Assembly: GCF_012489685.1 (NCBI RefSeq)
Contig: NC_080043.1
Location: forward strand, 53,652,289 to 53,716,288
Length of the DNA stretch: 64,000 nucleotides
DNA from: Lotus japonicus
Taxonomy: Eukaryota > Streptophyta > Magnoliopsida > Fabales > Fabaceae
Direction of reading: 5' to 3'
A program made the position numbers and the translations under genes. Of this stretch, positions 1 through 9,428 are shown one piece after another. The notes beneath the pieces are model-generated. The model saw only the letters and a list, made by a program, of their open reading frames with translations. It did no database searches and was not told the origin of the DNA. Position 1 is the stretch's first letter. The number at the start of each line of letters is the position of its first letter.

Positions 1-2
1 TG

Positions 3-698
3 TGGCGAAGGATTGTTTGTAGATTTGGGGTCCCCAGGGCGTTAGTAATGGATAATGGAACACAATTCACAAGTAATGTTACCCGGGAATTTTGTACAGA
101 AATGGGAATCGAGATGCGATTTGCCTCTGTAGAACATCCACAAACCAATGGGCAGGCTGAATCGGCTAACAAGGTTATCCTGAAAGGTTTAAAGAAGAAA
201 CTGGATGAAGCAAAAGGGCTTTGGGCGGAGGAACTACCAGGCGTTCTTTGAGCATACAACACCACTGAACAGTCAAGCACAAAGGAAACCCCGTATCGTT
301 TAACTTATGGGACTGACGCCATGCTCCCAGTTGAAATTGAAAACCAAAATTGGCGAGTGGTTCGGTTTAATGAGAATGACAACGGGGAAAATTTAATAGC
401 AAATCTAATCATGCTGCCCGAGGAACAACGTGAGGCTCACATAAGGAATGAGGCGGGAAAAGTGAAGGTTGCAAGAAAATTCTCAACGAAAGTAGTGCCT
501 AGAAAAATGAGGGTAGGAGACTTAGTGCTCCGAAAAAATACAATACCCGATAAACACAATAAACTTTCACCCAACTAGGGCGGGCCTTACAGGATTATAG
601 GCGATGTTGGAGGAGGAGCTTATAAGTTGGAACAACTAAATGGTCAAAAGGTTCCACGAACATGGAACGCCTCTCATCTGAAGCAGTATTTTAGTTAA
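3..698 (+). pseudogene. Tat-type integrase C-terminal part (pol end)
   Basis: Reading from base 3, the frame shows the second and third catalytic positions of a retroviral-type integrase: the Asp in MDNGTQFTS and the Glu in HPQTNGQAES. The C-terminal region follows (a YGTDAMLPVEIE-type motif, then GGPYRIIGDVGGGAYKLE and a HLKQYF end before the stop at 696-698). Integrase inserts the element cDNA into host DNA. Two in-frame stops break it, TGA at 249-251 and TAG at 576-578. Both sit where this family usually has tryptophan, so each fits a G-to-A change of TGG. The first catalytic Asp and everything upstream lie outside the window. The copy is non-functional. Confidence 0.85.
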
Positions 699-1199
699 TA
701 GAAACAACCAAAGGTGAATGAAGCCGCACTCTTTTTTCCTTTCTTTGGAGAGGTTTTTAATGAGGCGGCATGTAAAAAGAATGGGACAATTGTTCTCACG
801 TGAAAGAAAATTAATGAAAAGGTTATTTCAACAGAATCGCCTGTATTTTTTAATTCAATATAATTTATATTACGAGTTCATGCAATGCAAATCGTATCAA
901 AGTATGCAATACTGCGAGTAAACCTTTCGGAATAAGAAAGTGTCGCCATCAAATGTTAAAAGTCTTGGCAATTCTAGTGGCCACTAGAAACCAAGCCTCG
1001 TCGAAAAATCGGCTAAGGTATGCAAACCAAAGTAACAACAAAAGTTGGTAACAACTCAAGGTAACAACGAATGAACTTAAAATGATATTCATTAAAAGTA
1101 AGGCAAAGGGGGCGACGCCCATACATGATTTGGAATGATGATAAAAGACAGGGCAATGCCCAAAGCAAAATTTTAACTTCATGAAATAAAAGAAGAAAT
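699..1199. other. spacer between pol and the antisense ORF
   Basis: No coding signal of my own choosing is visible on either strand. The short reading frames here are low quality. It corresponds to the region downstream of pol in the Tat element and contains the 3' flank of the antisense gene. Confidence 0.5.
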
Positions 1200-3318
1200 T
1201 CAAGCCAGGTTCTCATTGTTGGCGTTGTTGCCCTGGCTTGTCCCAGCTTGAGGGTCTTCCTTCTCGTGATCCTCATTCTTGTGCTGCTCATTCCCATCAT
1301 CGCCATCTTCTTCAGGCTCACTTTCATCATCGAATTGGGGAAGGAGGTCGAGGCTAATGTCATCATCACCAACTACTTGACCATCCTTGATCTCCTTCAG
1401 CCACCCAATACGGGAAAGATCAAAGCCCGGCTCAACCACACTAATCTGCTCTTTGGCCGCCAGAAAGCCTTGAGCAAACTGGAGAGAAGCACGCCCCAAG
1501 ATGGAAGCATTTAGGCGTTCGTACTTCTTTTCCAATTTTTGGCACTTGGCCTGAACAGCAGTGTGTTTGTCGTTGATAGTTTCTTTCAGAGATTTGGTCT
1601 TTTGAAGAAGCAAGTCAGAAGCCGCCAAGTCATCAGTTAACTTAGCACACCTCTCCTCAGCAGCCTTCAGGTTTTTGTTGGCGGTCTCAGCATCGGCTTT
1701 TGCTCGCTCATAGGCAGTCTTATAATCAGCCGCCTTCTTTTCATAACGGTTCTTGGTTGCTATCAACTCCTTCACGCACTGAGCCATTCCCGCCACAGTA
1801 CTGGCGGCAGAGAGCGCATGATGGATCGCCACAGAAGCAATGTTGGGGGGGCCTTGACCGGAAACATCCTTGTGAATCCGGTTGTCAAAGGTACGATTCA
1901 TAAAATCCAATCCGTTGAAGCAAGGATCAGATAGGCTCAGCAAAGGGGGAAGAGCCTCGCCACCAATAGCTGAGCTAGGGCCAGCTTGGATGAATGGAGT
2001 TGATGGGCGGTTGATCAGTGCGCCTGAATCCGGTTGAGGTGGCGGGACATTGTCATGCCCCTTCTTTTTCTCAGTCGGACGACCTTTTGGATCAAGAGTT
2101 GATTGGTGAAGAGGTTTACCACCAGCAGCGCTCGAAGTTTTTTGGCGCTTTGGGTCCCTGGCGTTATCAGAGCCCGAAGTACCTTCATTCTTTTTCTTTT
2201 GCTCAGTCTCGACGGCCCTTTTCTTCGCCGCCGCAGCAGACTGGGCGAGGTATTCCTTCATCTTGATGGGGTTGGCATCAACCTTGCTTTTTCCCATCGT
2301 GGCTGCATGGAAAACATCAATTAGGCGAGGTACATGAACAAAAAGAAAAACAAGTTGTGCAAAAATTATAAACTTACTAAAAAATTGATTTAAAGTGCCG
2401 GATTTTGACGCTTCAATCAAGTCTTGACCAGAGATTACTGGTAATGTGCGGAGGTAATCGGCGATGGCCTGCTCGGATTCATCCAAGGCGTCGCATGAAA
2501 CGGATATTTTTCGGCGAGAGTTTTTTGTCCAGTAAAAGGGGAAGAGAGGGTTGTTATTAGAATCTCGAAACAAGTTATTCATTTCAGGCGACTCCATGAC
2601 TTTGAAATATTTTTTTTGCCACACTTTGTAATGACTTTTAAGGGCGGTGAATCGGCTCATGTTCTTGCGAGCCAAAAGAGGAACCCACTTGATAGATGTA
2701 GGTTTTGTGGTGACTGTCTTATAGAAAATGAAAAACAAGGGATAGGTGGGAGTGCAACTCAACTGTTCACAGAGAATTTCAAAGCAGCGTATAAAGCCCC
2801 AGACGTTGGGTTGAAGTTGACAAGGCGCCACGTTCAAAAAGGTAAGAACGTGACATATAAAGGGCGAGAAAGGGAGTTTGATATTCAAATCCAAGAAAAA
2901 ATAACCATAAACAAAAAAGAAATCGGGCGATTCATCAGTAGGTTCCTTGCGTAAAAGAACGCAATCATCCTCGCCACAGGGAAGAACATTCAACAGGTGA
3001 TCTTCGTTATTAGAGGTGGCGGGATTTATCTTTGTAAACCCTTGAGAAGATATTCGAAGCGAACTGATGCTTCCAAGGCTACCCCAGATGGAGCGCCAAA
3101 GACACTTATCTTCAACCAAATGCACGTTGGAACGCCATTCGGGTGAAGACAAATCTCCATTAGAGGAGAGAATAGAATCAACGGAGCCGGCGGGACCGGA
3201 ATCCTCGTGAGTGGAGGCGAGGATTGTATTTCGATAACGGTGGGGGCAGAAACTTCCCCCTCCGTAGAAGGGGAAGTGAGCTCTAAGGAGGAAATGCTAA
3301 AATTTTGTGTCGACATGC
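1200..3318 (-). CDS. antisense accessory ORF of the Tat element (coiled-coil, acidic C-terminus)
   Basis: A frame of 650 codons is open from 3152 to 1200. A better start is the ATG at 3316-3318, which opens a Ser/Thr/Pro-rich N-terminus (MSTQNFSISSLELTSPSTEG) but in another frame, so one small indel near 3215-3240 separates the two. Residues about 100-200 of the 650-aa frame contain NVAPCQLQPNVWGFIRCFEI, resembling the 'putative gypsy type transposon' domain found in plant elements (from memory, unverified). A Lys-rich segment follows (AKKRAVETEQKKK), then a coiled coil around residues 450-560 (repeats of ATKNRYEKKAADYKTAYERA type), and an Asp/Glu-rich tail. A 75-nt intron (2303-2377) appears to lie inside the frame. 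The gene points against pol and has its own TATA box. Function is unknown. Confidence 0.65.
2303..2377 (-). other. predicted 75-nt in-frame intron in the antisense ORF
   Basis: On the - strand the donor GTAAGT begins at 2377 and the acceptor TGCAG ends at 2303, with a pyrimidine-rich tract before it. The length is a multiple of three and has no stop, so spliced and unspliced RNAs keep the same frame. The 25 residues it would encode are hydrophobic (IIFAQLVFLFVHVP), unlike the polar sequence on both sides, which supports its being an intron. Confidence 0.6.
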
Positions 3319-3599
3319 TGGGTAATTTCATAAAAATAAAAAAGAAGATGAACAGGTCCAAACACAAAGAAAGAAGAAGACACAGTGTCAAGAAAAGAGA
3401 AAGGGGAAGGACTCACCGGAGGAAGAAGCGGAGGATTGAGTAAAGATAACGTCGGCGATGGGGGAGCACCGCGCAATGACGACGGCCGGAGTGAGCAAGG
3501 TTCACCGGAGAACAAAGAAGAGAGTGAAAGCTACGATGAAAAGTTTTTTTTTTCAGAGTAAAGGTTTTCAGAAAAGTGAAAAGTGAAAGGTGAAAAGGG

Positions 3600-3607
3600 T
3601 ATTTATA
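3600..3607 (-). promoter_or_regulatory. TATA box for the antisense ORF
   Basis: TATAAATA is read on the - strand, preceded by TTC and followed by CCC. It lies about 280 bases upstream of the ATG at 3318, a suitable distance for a short leader. It points in the antisense direction only. Confidence 0.5.
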
Positions 3608-4891
3608 GAAGAAAAAGGAAGAGAGAGAATGAGTGGGAAACACTGCGAAGGGTCGTGGGATCGTGGGATTTGAAATTTGAAAATGTATGAAACGAAAAGA
3701 CATAACTCCTCGAGACGCACAACTGCATTTATGGCAAATGATAACAAAATCCCGGAAAAGAAGGATACGTGCGTCAGTTGAAAAGACGTGATTGACAGGT
3801 GTGATAACGGCAATGTATCGACAAAGATAAAAAATGGCGACATATAAAGGAACATGAAAAGGCGAGAAAGCGACGACAGGCCCATGACTACAAAGGATGG
3901 CGAAATACTTTTAGCGGCTATGGAAACAAAGAACATGATGAGAACAAGGAAGAATAAGGAATAACACCATTAGAGGACATGCGATTAATTAAATATGCAA
4001 TAGTAAGAACTCCATTTACACAAAAAAGTGTAAAAAATTGGAGACTTCTCTTTGAAACATTAATGCTCAAGCAACTTCCATAAGATGCTGGTTTTTATGC
4101 TTAGCCACCCATTTTGTCGTGTAACAATGCAAGGTGATTGATGAATCATGTCTTTTCCATTCATAAAAGTACGAAACGGTGTGGAGAAGTATTCCTTATC
4201 ATTATCACTATGAAGAATATGCACTGGACAATTAAATTGAGTGCGAATTTTAGCACAAAAGTTACAAAACATAGTGAATAACTCAAATCTGAATTTCATT
4301 GAATGTAGCAATGTTGCACGAGAATAGTCATCCTCAAATGTAACAAAATACTTATAACTTTGTTTAGAAGTCACAGGGTAGGGCCCCCACATAATCAGAA
4401 TGGACAATATGAAATAGAGATGTAGCTCCTTAACTCAAACGAGGTAAATAAATACTATGATAGTTTTTAGCAAATTGACATAACTCATAACACAAACTTG
4501 ATAAAGACTCTAAGGACATAACTTCCTAAGAACTCCTAAAGATGGATGACCAAAACGACAATGAAGCTGAAAAAGAGACACACTACTTGTACGAGAAGCT
4601 AGTGATGCCTTTGAGACTCTTTCTTGCAGTAGATATAGTCCATCAGATACTTGTCCTCTACCAATAATCCTCATGTCGATAGATCCTGAAACACACAAGA
4701 ATTCAAAAAGAAGGTTACTGAACAATTTAATGTACGTGTTATCTGGCTAATTGAGAGGTGATTGCAAGGAAGCTGAGATAACTTTACCATCGAGGGCAGA
4801 GGTACGGTAGAAACCGGGGTAGTATACCCACTCGCCTTAATACTAACATTGGACCCATCAACAGGGGTTTCAAATGAATGAATACTAGAGG

Positions 4892-5670
4892 CAGTGGCGG
4901 AGCTTCTTAGGGACATAGGAGGCCTTCAGCCCTCCTAAGATTTTAGGAAAATCTTACGATAAGGGTAGTATAAAAATATTTTTTAATTTAGGTATATATA
5001 TACTATGTTGCGTAAAAGAACGCAGAGTAAGCCTTGTCTCAGTGGAAAGTCCGTGAGGTTAAATCCCTGATGTTCTGGGTTCAAATCCTCTGAACACCTG
5101 TTTGGGAATTTTATTAATTTTGTCAAACTTTGGGCCTTGCTTGGTCCAACTTGGGCTATTGTTTCTTCCTTAAAAGAAAAAACACTTTTGACCATTTTTT
5201 GGCCTTTTTTTTAATACTTCACATAATTTTTTTTTACCATGGCCAAACTTCATCTACATCTTTTTACTAATCACAAATACTTACATTATAATAATATGAT
5301 ATAATTACTTTCAAAATAATGATACATTTATCAGAAAAAATGAATAACTAAGAGTAAAAGAATATTTTTTGTTTCAAGAGAAAGGTTTTTGATAGTTAAA
5401 AAGTGTAATTTAAAAGTAAATAATTTATTGAGATCGAATCCAAAAATTGAAAAAGAATATAAAACAAACTTTCAAGATATTTTTTTTGTTCCTTCGGAAA
5501 ACTCACTTTGAAGATTATTAATATCATTTATAATAAATTTATAACATGTATATAAATTTATTTAATCTTTACTTTTTTGTCAGTATATGTGTTGCTAATA
5601 AATATATTTTAAATTATGCAATGAATTTTGCTTTGGTCCTCCCAAATATGTACTCCAAGCTCCGCCACTG
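4892..5670. mobile_element. non-autonomous hAT element, 779 bp
   Basis: The terminal inverted repeats are CAGTGGCGGAGC at the left and GCTCCGCCACTG at the right, a pattern typical of plant hAT elements. A perfect 8-bp target duplication ACTAGAGG flanks it (4884-4891 and 5671-5678). No transposase is encoded. It sits inside the copia remnant, so it is younger than that insertion. Confidence 0.92.
5034..5088 (+). other. tRNA-like A-box/B-box pair inside the hAT element
   Basis: TTGTCTCAGTGG (5034-5045) resembles a Pol III A box. GGTTCAAATCC (5078-5088) fits the B-box consensus GGTTCRANTCC exactly. The spacing is like a tRNA-derived SINE head. No cloverleaf is formed, so it is not a tRNA gene. 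It may be a SINE fragment or chance. Confidence 0.35.
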
Positions 5671-6190
5671 ACTAGAGGAGCTGAAAGAAGAAAGATACAT
5701 GAATCCCTCATCATATGATCAGTAGTGTCGGAATTAATGGCCCTACGGCCTGAAGTGGAGGATGTCACATAGTAGGATTACTTGTTTGAACAAATTTAGT
5801 TGTGGAGGAGGAAGGCCAGGCTCACTTCTGTGAGAAGTGGAATTGAGTATATCTGCAAACTCATCATCACTCAATTGTATGCCCTTCCTGTTGTGCATTG
5901 GCAACATCTGCCTCCAACGCCTGCCATGAAAGTTTGAATTGATTGGTAAAGCAGAGGGATAATCTTTGTTTACAGCTCATTTTTTAGGTGTGAAGAGCTA
6001 GAGGAAGAGATAGGAAGAAATGAGAGAGAAGGTAAAGATGTGATAGATGTTTTAATTGATAGAGAAAAGAGAAATAAATAAAAAATGAAGGTGGAAAAGA
6101 AGTGGAGGTGTGTAAATCAAACTCAAAGAAAAGCGATCAAAAGTTTGATGAGGTAGTTAATTTACTTGTCGAAATCAAGTTAAAAGAGAA
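5671..6190. other. non-coding flank of the copia remnant
   Basis: The first roughly 270 bases continue the decayed copia gag/protease region on the - strand. From about 5980 onward the sequence is A- and G-rich with no ORF or repeat structure that I can identify. Confidence 0.4.
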
Positions 6191-6433
6191 CTTTAGAATC
6201 AAAATAGCAAGAGTTTAATGATTGTGAAGAAAGCAGTGATAACTCAGTACCTTGCATTCATCTGCAAGAATAACACAGTGAAAGTGGTAATAAGTGAGAA
6301 AAGAGATGGATTAAGAAGTCATACCCCAGAATCGAAGGCCCAACAAGCACAGAAAGAGGGAGACAAAGGGAGACAAACTGTAGAATGAGTATTGATCAAT
6401 GGGAATGGACATGGGTTTTCTTCTAGTTAAGTA

Positions 6434-6470
6434 CTACTTCTGTTCTTTATTAACTGTCCACTTTGAAGAA
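6434..6470. repeat. truncated left end of a Stowaway-like MITE
   Basis: It starts after a TA with CTACTTCTGTTC and runs 37 bp, identical to the left end of the full MITE at 7936. It stops exactly at the duplication breakpoint, so the MITE was present before the tandem duplication. Confidence 0.75.
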
Positions 6471-6527
6471 CTTTAGAATCAAAATAGCAAGAGTTTAATG
6501 ATTGTGAAGAAAGCGGTGATAACTCAG

Positions 6528-7742
6528 TGAAGGTATGAAAAACGGTAGAAAGGGGGGGTTTGAATAACGTTTTCAGTACAAAACTACCACCTTAAAGATT
6601 TTGACAAATCTTTCGAGAACTTAAGTGCTAAAGATAAGAGATAGAAAAGCACACAAGGATTTTATCCTGGTTCACTTGATGAATCACTCAAGCTACTCCA
6701 GTCCACCCGTTAAGGTGATTTCTTCCTTCTTAGAATGAAGGCAATCCACTAATCAGGTAAGAGTTACAACTGCACTTGAAACCTACAAGTGACTAACAAT
6801 TACACTAACTTAGCTCACACTAAGATTCACTCTCTTAGTCTTCTCTAGGATCCGATCAACCTTGATCTCCTAAAGGAACTAAACAAACTGTTTATCAAAG
6901 AAATGTTTACAAGAGATTTGCTTCTAAAAAGCTGATAGTAAACACAATGAATTTCAGATGAAAGAAAGCTTAGAATATTTTGAATATGTCTTGCGCGTAT
7001 GTATTGCTTCTTCTTTTCTAGCCGCTTCTTTCAATCTTCAGCCTCTATATATACTCCAAGGATTAGGGTTGAGCGTTGCATGGGAAATGCTACCGTTGGA
7101 GGGCAGTTCTGGAAAATCCAGCTTCTGCTGTGGCTGAGAACGTTAGGTAGGTCGTCAGGAAGGTACACTTTCTTTTGTACTTGGATAGCGACTTGACCTT
7201 TTAACCTAGGAGACTTCTGATCAGGGGAATACTTCATATTGGAACTTGTGAAGCCGGTTGATCAGAGTCAGAGGGAAAGCACAGATCCTCTGACCATTGT
7301 ATCTTCTGATTCTGAACTCAGAGGGAAGAACATGGCCTTCAGAGTTTCTTGCTTCTGGACTTCAGAGTTTCCACTATTCAGCTTCTGGATCTTCAGAGTC
7401 TTCTACACCATCAGAACATCTGAACCTTCAGTGTTTCTTAGTTATAAGAACTTCTGGATCTTCAGAGCTTCTAGCGACTGAGTCCACATCAGAGTTTGTA
7501 TAGCTTCAGAACTTCTGAAGCTTTTCCACTGTTCATACTGAACATGGTGAATGCGAAAGCGTTGCTTGGGTTACCCTTTATACACAGTGCTTCTGATTTG
7601 TGTGAGATTGAGTTGAGGTCAGAGCCTGTAAATAGCACACTCAGAAAAACACGTTAGAGTACCACAATTGTTCATATCAAAAGGTTAACTTGTAATCATC
7701 AAAACATAGAGTTGTACTACTAGATCAAAACTTGATCTTACA
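6528..7742 (-). mobile_element. solo LTR of a SIRE/Maximus-like copia family, 1215 bp
   Basis: In element sense it starts TGTAAGATCAAG at 7742 and ends CATACCTTCA at 6528, with a perfect 5-bp duplication CTCAG on both sides (6523-6527 and 7743-7747). It is the same family as the split LTR at 30352-57571: both share the TGTAAGAYCAAG start, the TACAACTCTATGTTTTGATG block and the CATACCTTCA end. No internal region is present, so it most likely arose by LTR-LTR recombination. Confidence 0.9.
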
Positions 7743-7935
7743 CTCAGTACCTTGCATTCATCTGCAAGAATAACACGGTGAAAGTGGTAATAAGTGAGGA
7801 AAGAAATGGATTAAGAAGTCATACACCAGAATCGAAGGCCCAACAAGCACAGAAAGAGGGAGACAAAGAGGGAGACAAACTGTAGAATGAGTATTGATCA
7901 ATGGGAATGGACATGGGTTTTCTTCTAGTTAAGTA

Positions 7936-8184
7936 CTACTTCTGTTCTTTATTAACTGTCCACTTTGAAGAAAAAAAATTGTTCCTATATATCTATCCAC
8001 TTCGAGTTTCAAGAAAGCATTAAATGATGTTTTTCAAGAAATGCCCTTGCAAAAACGATAAAATGCATTCTAAAGGGTGAAATTGGAAAACAATAATACT
8101 TTCATGAAAATTAACAAATTTAATTGCACTCCTTAATATGTGTGTTTCTTCTCTCTCTTAACCGTTATATAAGAACGGAGGTAG
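7936..8184. mobile_element. Stowaway-like (mariner) MITE, 249 bp
   Basis: The left end CTACTTCTGTTCTTTATTAAC and the right end, read inverted as CTACCTCCGTTCTTATATAAC, form imperfect terminal inverted repeats. TA dinucleotides flank both ends (7934-7935 and 8185-8186). The CTNCYTCYGTTC start and the TA target are typical of Stowaway MITEs. There is no coding capacity. Confidence 0.75.
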
Positions 8185-8514
8185 TAAGTTTTTGCATCTC
8201 AAATACTGAATTTGGATTTTTTTTGTTTAAGTTTGAAGCTAATAACACTGACCTTAATGTTAATGGGTTTCTTGAAAATTTGAATTCGATGTAGCTCAAT
8301 AACGTTGTTTGATGTATCTGATGATAATACTTCACCGTTGGTATTGCTAAACCCGGGAAGCTATTGTGTTTTGAGCTCAATTGTTTATAGTCTTCCAGGT
8401 TATGTTTCAAATGAAACTCGATATTTTGTCAACTTTTGTTAATAATTTCCAATATATTTGTTATAATAATGCGCACGAACAAATTTGGCTTCTTGTTTAA
8501 TGCTTCTTTCACAG

Positions 8515-8703
8515 GAATTTGCCAGAGATAGACTAACAATGGAGTTGGCACGAGAACAAGCGATGTCAATTGATGCAAGTAGTCAGGCTCGAGCTAAGAC
8601 AGCTTCATTTAATTCTGCTGCTGTGGGTGCATCACTTGGGGCTGGTCTTGGCGTTGTCCTGGCCATAGTAATGGGGGCAGCATCTGCCCTGAGGAAACCC
8701 TAG
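8515..8703 (+). CDS. orphan terminal exon of a host-like gene (small membrane-anchored C-terminus)
   Basis: The exon follows a good acceptor (TTCTTTCACAG ending at 8514) and reads 62 codons to a TAG at 8701-8703. It opens with a charged helix (EFARDRLTMELAREQAMSID), then a polar linker, then a glycine/alanine-rich hydrophobic segment (GASLGAGLGVVLAIVMGAAS) and a short basic tail (ALRKP). It looks like a membrane-anchored C-terminus. I do not recognise the family. No upstream exon is visible: the sequence to the left is repeats and a MITE. It may be the last exon of a gene displaced by insertions, or a captured fragment. Codon quality and the clean stop argue against chance. Confidence 0.4.
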   Translation, partial: EFARDRLTMELAREQAMSIDASSQARAKTASFNSAAVGASLGAGLGVVLAIVMGAASALRKP

Positions 8704-9048
8704 GGATCAAATTCCTCTTCTAATGTTTTTGTTACTAGGATTTCATTCTTTTCTTGGATTATAGATAGAAGAAATCAATGTGAAGGAAAATTTTAACTAT
8801 TCTGTCCCGTGAGTAGCATATAATTACCCATTTATTTATTTAATTATGAAAATCCTTGACTTTCAACTTATTTTATAAAAGATAAAGGATTAATTAATTA
8901 AAGAAGTTGGGGAAGCTCTTCCAACTGGGATAAGAGAAATACAAAACCTTCCAGACCAAAAACCAACAAACCATAAAACAACAAAATTATCTCCACCAGC
9001 CACAAACCCCATACAACAATCAGATATCAAATTGAAATTAAAGTTAAA
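8704..9048. other. flank between the orphan exon and the Helitron end
   Basis: A T-rich stretch like a 3' UTR follows the exon. After it come AT-rich and A/C-rich sequence without ORFs or recognised repeats. Confidence 0.4.
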
Positions 9049-9076
9049 CTAGTGTTTTTACCCGTGCGCTGCACGG
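9049..9076 (-). other. Helitron 3' terminal hairpin and CTAG end
   Basis: The palindromic stem of six base pairs with a three-base loop lies 9 bases before the terminal CTAG. This structure marks the replication terminator of rolling-circle transposons. Confidence 0.85.
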
Positions 9077-9428
9077 TGAAAATCGATTCTAAATTTCTTA
9101 CGTTATTAACAGCATCGTTTCGACAATGAAAATAAAAGCTTAAGATTTGAACTACAACATATATGTTTTGTTGATTACGATGCGTAAGATACAAAGAATT
9201 TTAAAATCTAAGTTACCAAATCTAACCATTCATATGTTCTAGAAAACTTCTTCGTACACGACATGCCGAGTGCAATTAGACTACCCCTTTGTGATCCACA
9301 ATATGTATCTTTAACCCTTTTCTAGATTTAACTCTCGAGAGGGCTACATATAACTGACCGTGCGTGAAAACAGACCTAGGAAGATATAATCCAACATGGG
9401 ATAAAGATTAACCTTGGCTCTTATTTAT

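Larger units (their letters stand above)
1..3963 (+). mobile_element. 3' part of a Tat-lineage Ty3/gypsy retrotransposon
   Basis: The segment holds the integrase end of pol on the + strand, a spacer, and a long antisense ORF with its own promoter. Extra ORFs between pol and the 3' LTR, some of them antisense, are known in Tat-lineage elements such as maize Grande; the lineage call rests on that arrangement and on the integrase sequence. The 5' end lies outside the window. No 3' LTR is visible before the copia remnant that starts near 4030, so the right end is truncated or replaced; 3963 is an approximate edge. Confidence 0.7.
4030..5940 (-). pseudogene. Ty1/copia pol remnant (protease, GAG-pre-integrase, integrase)
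   Basis: On the - strand, from high to low coordinates, there is a protease-like stretch near 5700-5760 (NSDTTDHMMRDS, a decayed D-S-G-A-[ST]-x-H-[MV] motif). Next is the region ending VKLSQLPCNHLSISQITRTL and a GAG-pre-integrase motif (LFQLHCRFGHPSLGVLRKL, about 4515-4580). The integrase core is at about 4060-4407 (WGPYPVTSKQSYKYFVTFED, then HILHSDNDKEYFS). The integrase has lost residues around the last catalytic Glu (the expected PQQNG-x2-ERKNR reads RQNGWLSIK). Several stops and frameshifts are present, and a hAT element interrupts it at 4892-5670. No LTRs were recognised. It is an old, dead copy. Confidence 0.8.
6191..7971. repeat. 280-bp tandem duplication, second copy split by a solo LTR
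   Basis: The first unit is 6191-6470, starting CTTTAGAATCAAAATAGC and ending at CCACTTTGAAGAA. The second unit starts at 6471 with the same sequence, runs to 6527, and resumes at 7743 after an LTR insertion, up to about 7971. The two copies differ by only a few substitutions and a small indel near 7866. The left edge and the joint share AGAACTTTAGAATC, so microhomology probably guided the duplication. Confidence 0.9.

Noticed and set aside
1700..2324. + strand frames opposite the antisense ORF
   Set aside because: Short and overlapping each other; shadows of the coiled-coil frame.
3413..3936. Two - strand frames upstream of the antisense ORF
   Set aside because: Phe/Ser-rich low-complexity translations of the promoter and leader region with no support.
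5030..5100. tRNA gene
   Set aside because: B box is good but no acceptor or anticodon stem can be folded by eye; it lies inside a hAT element.
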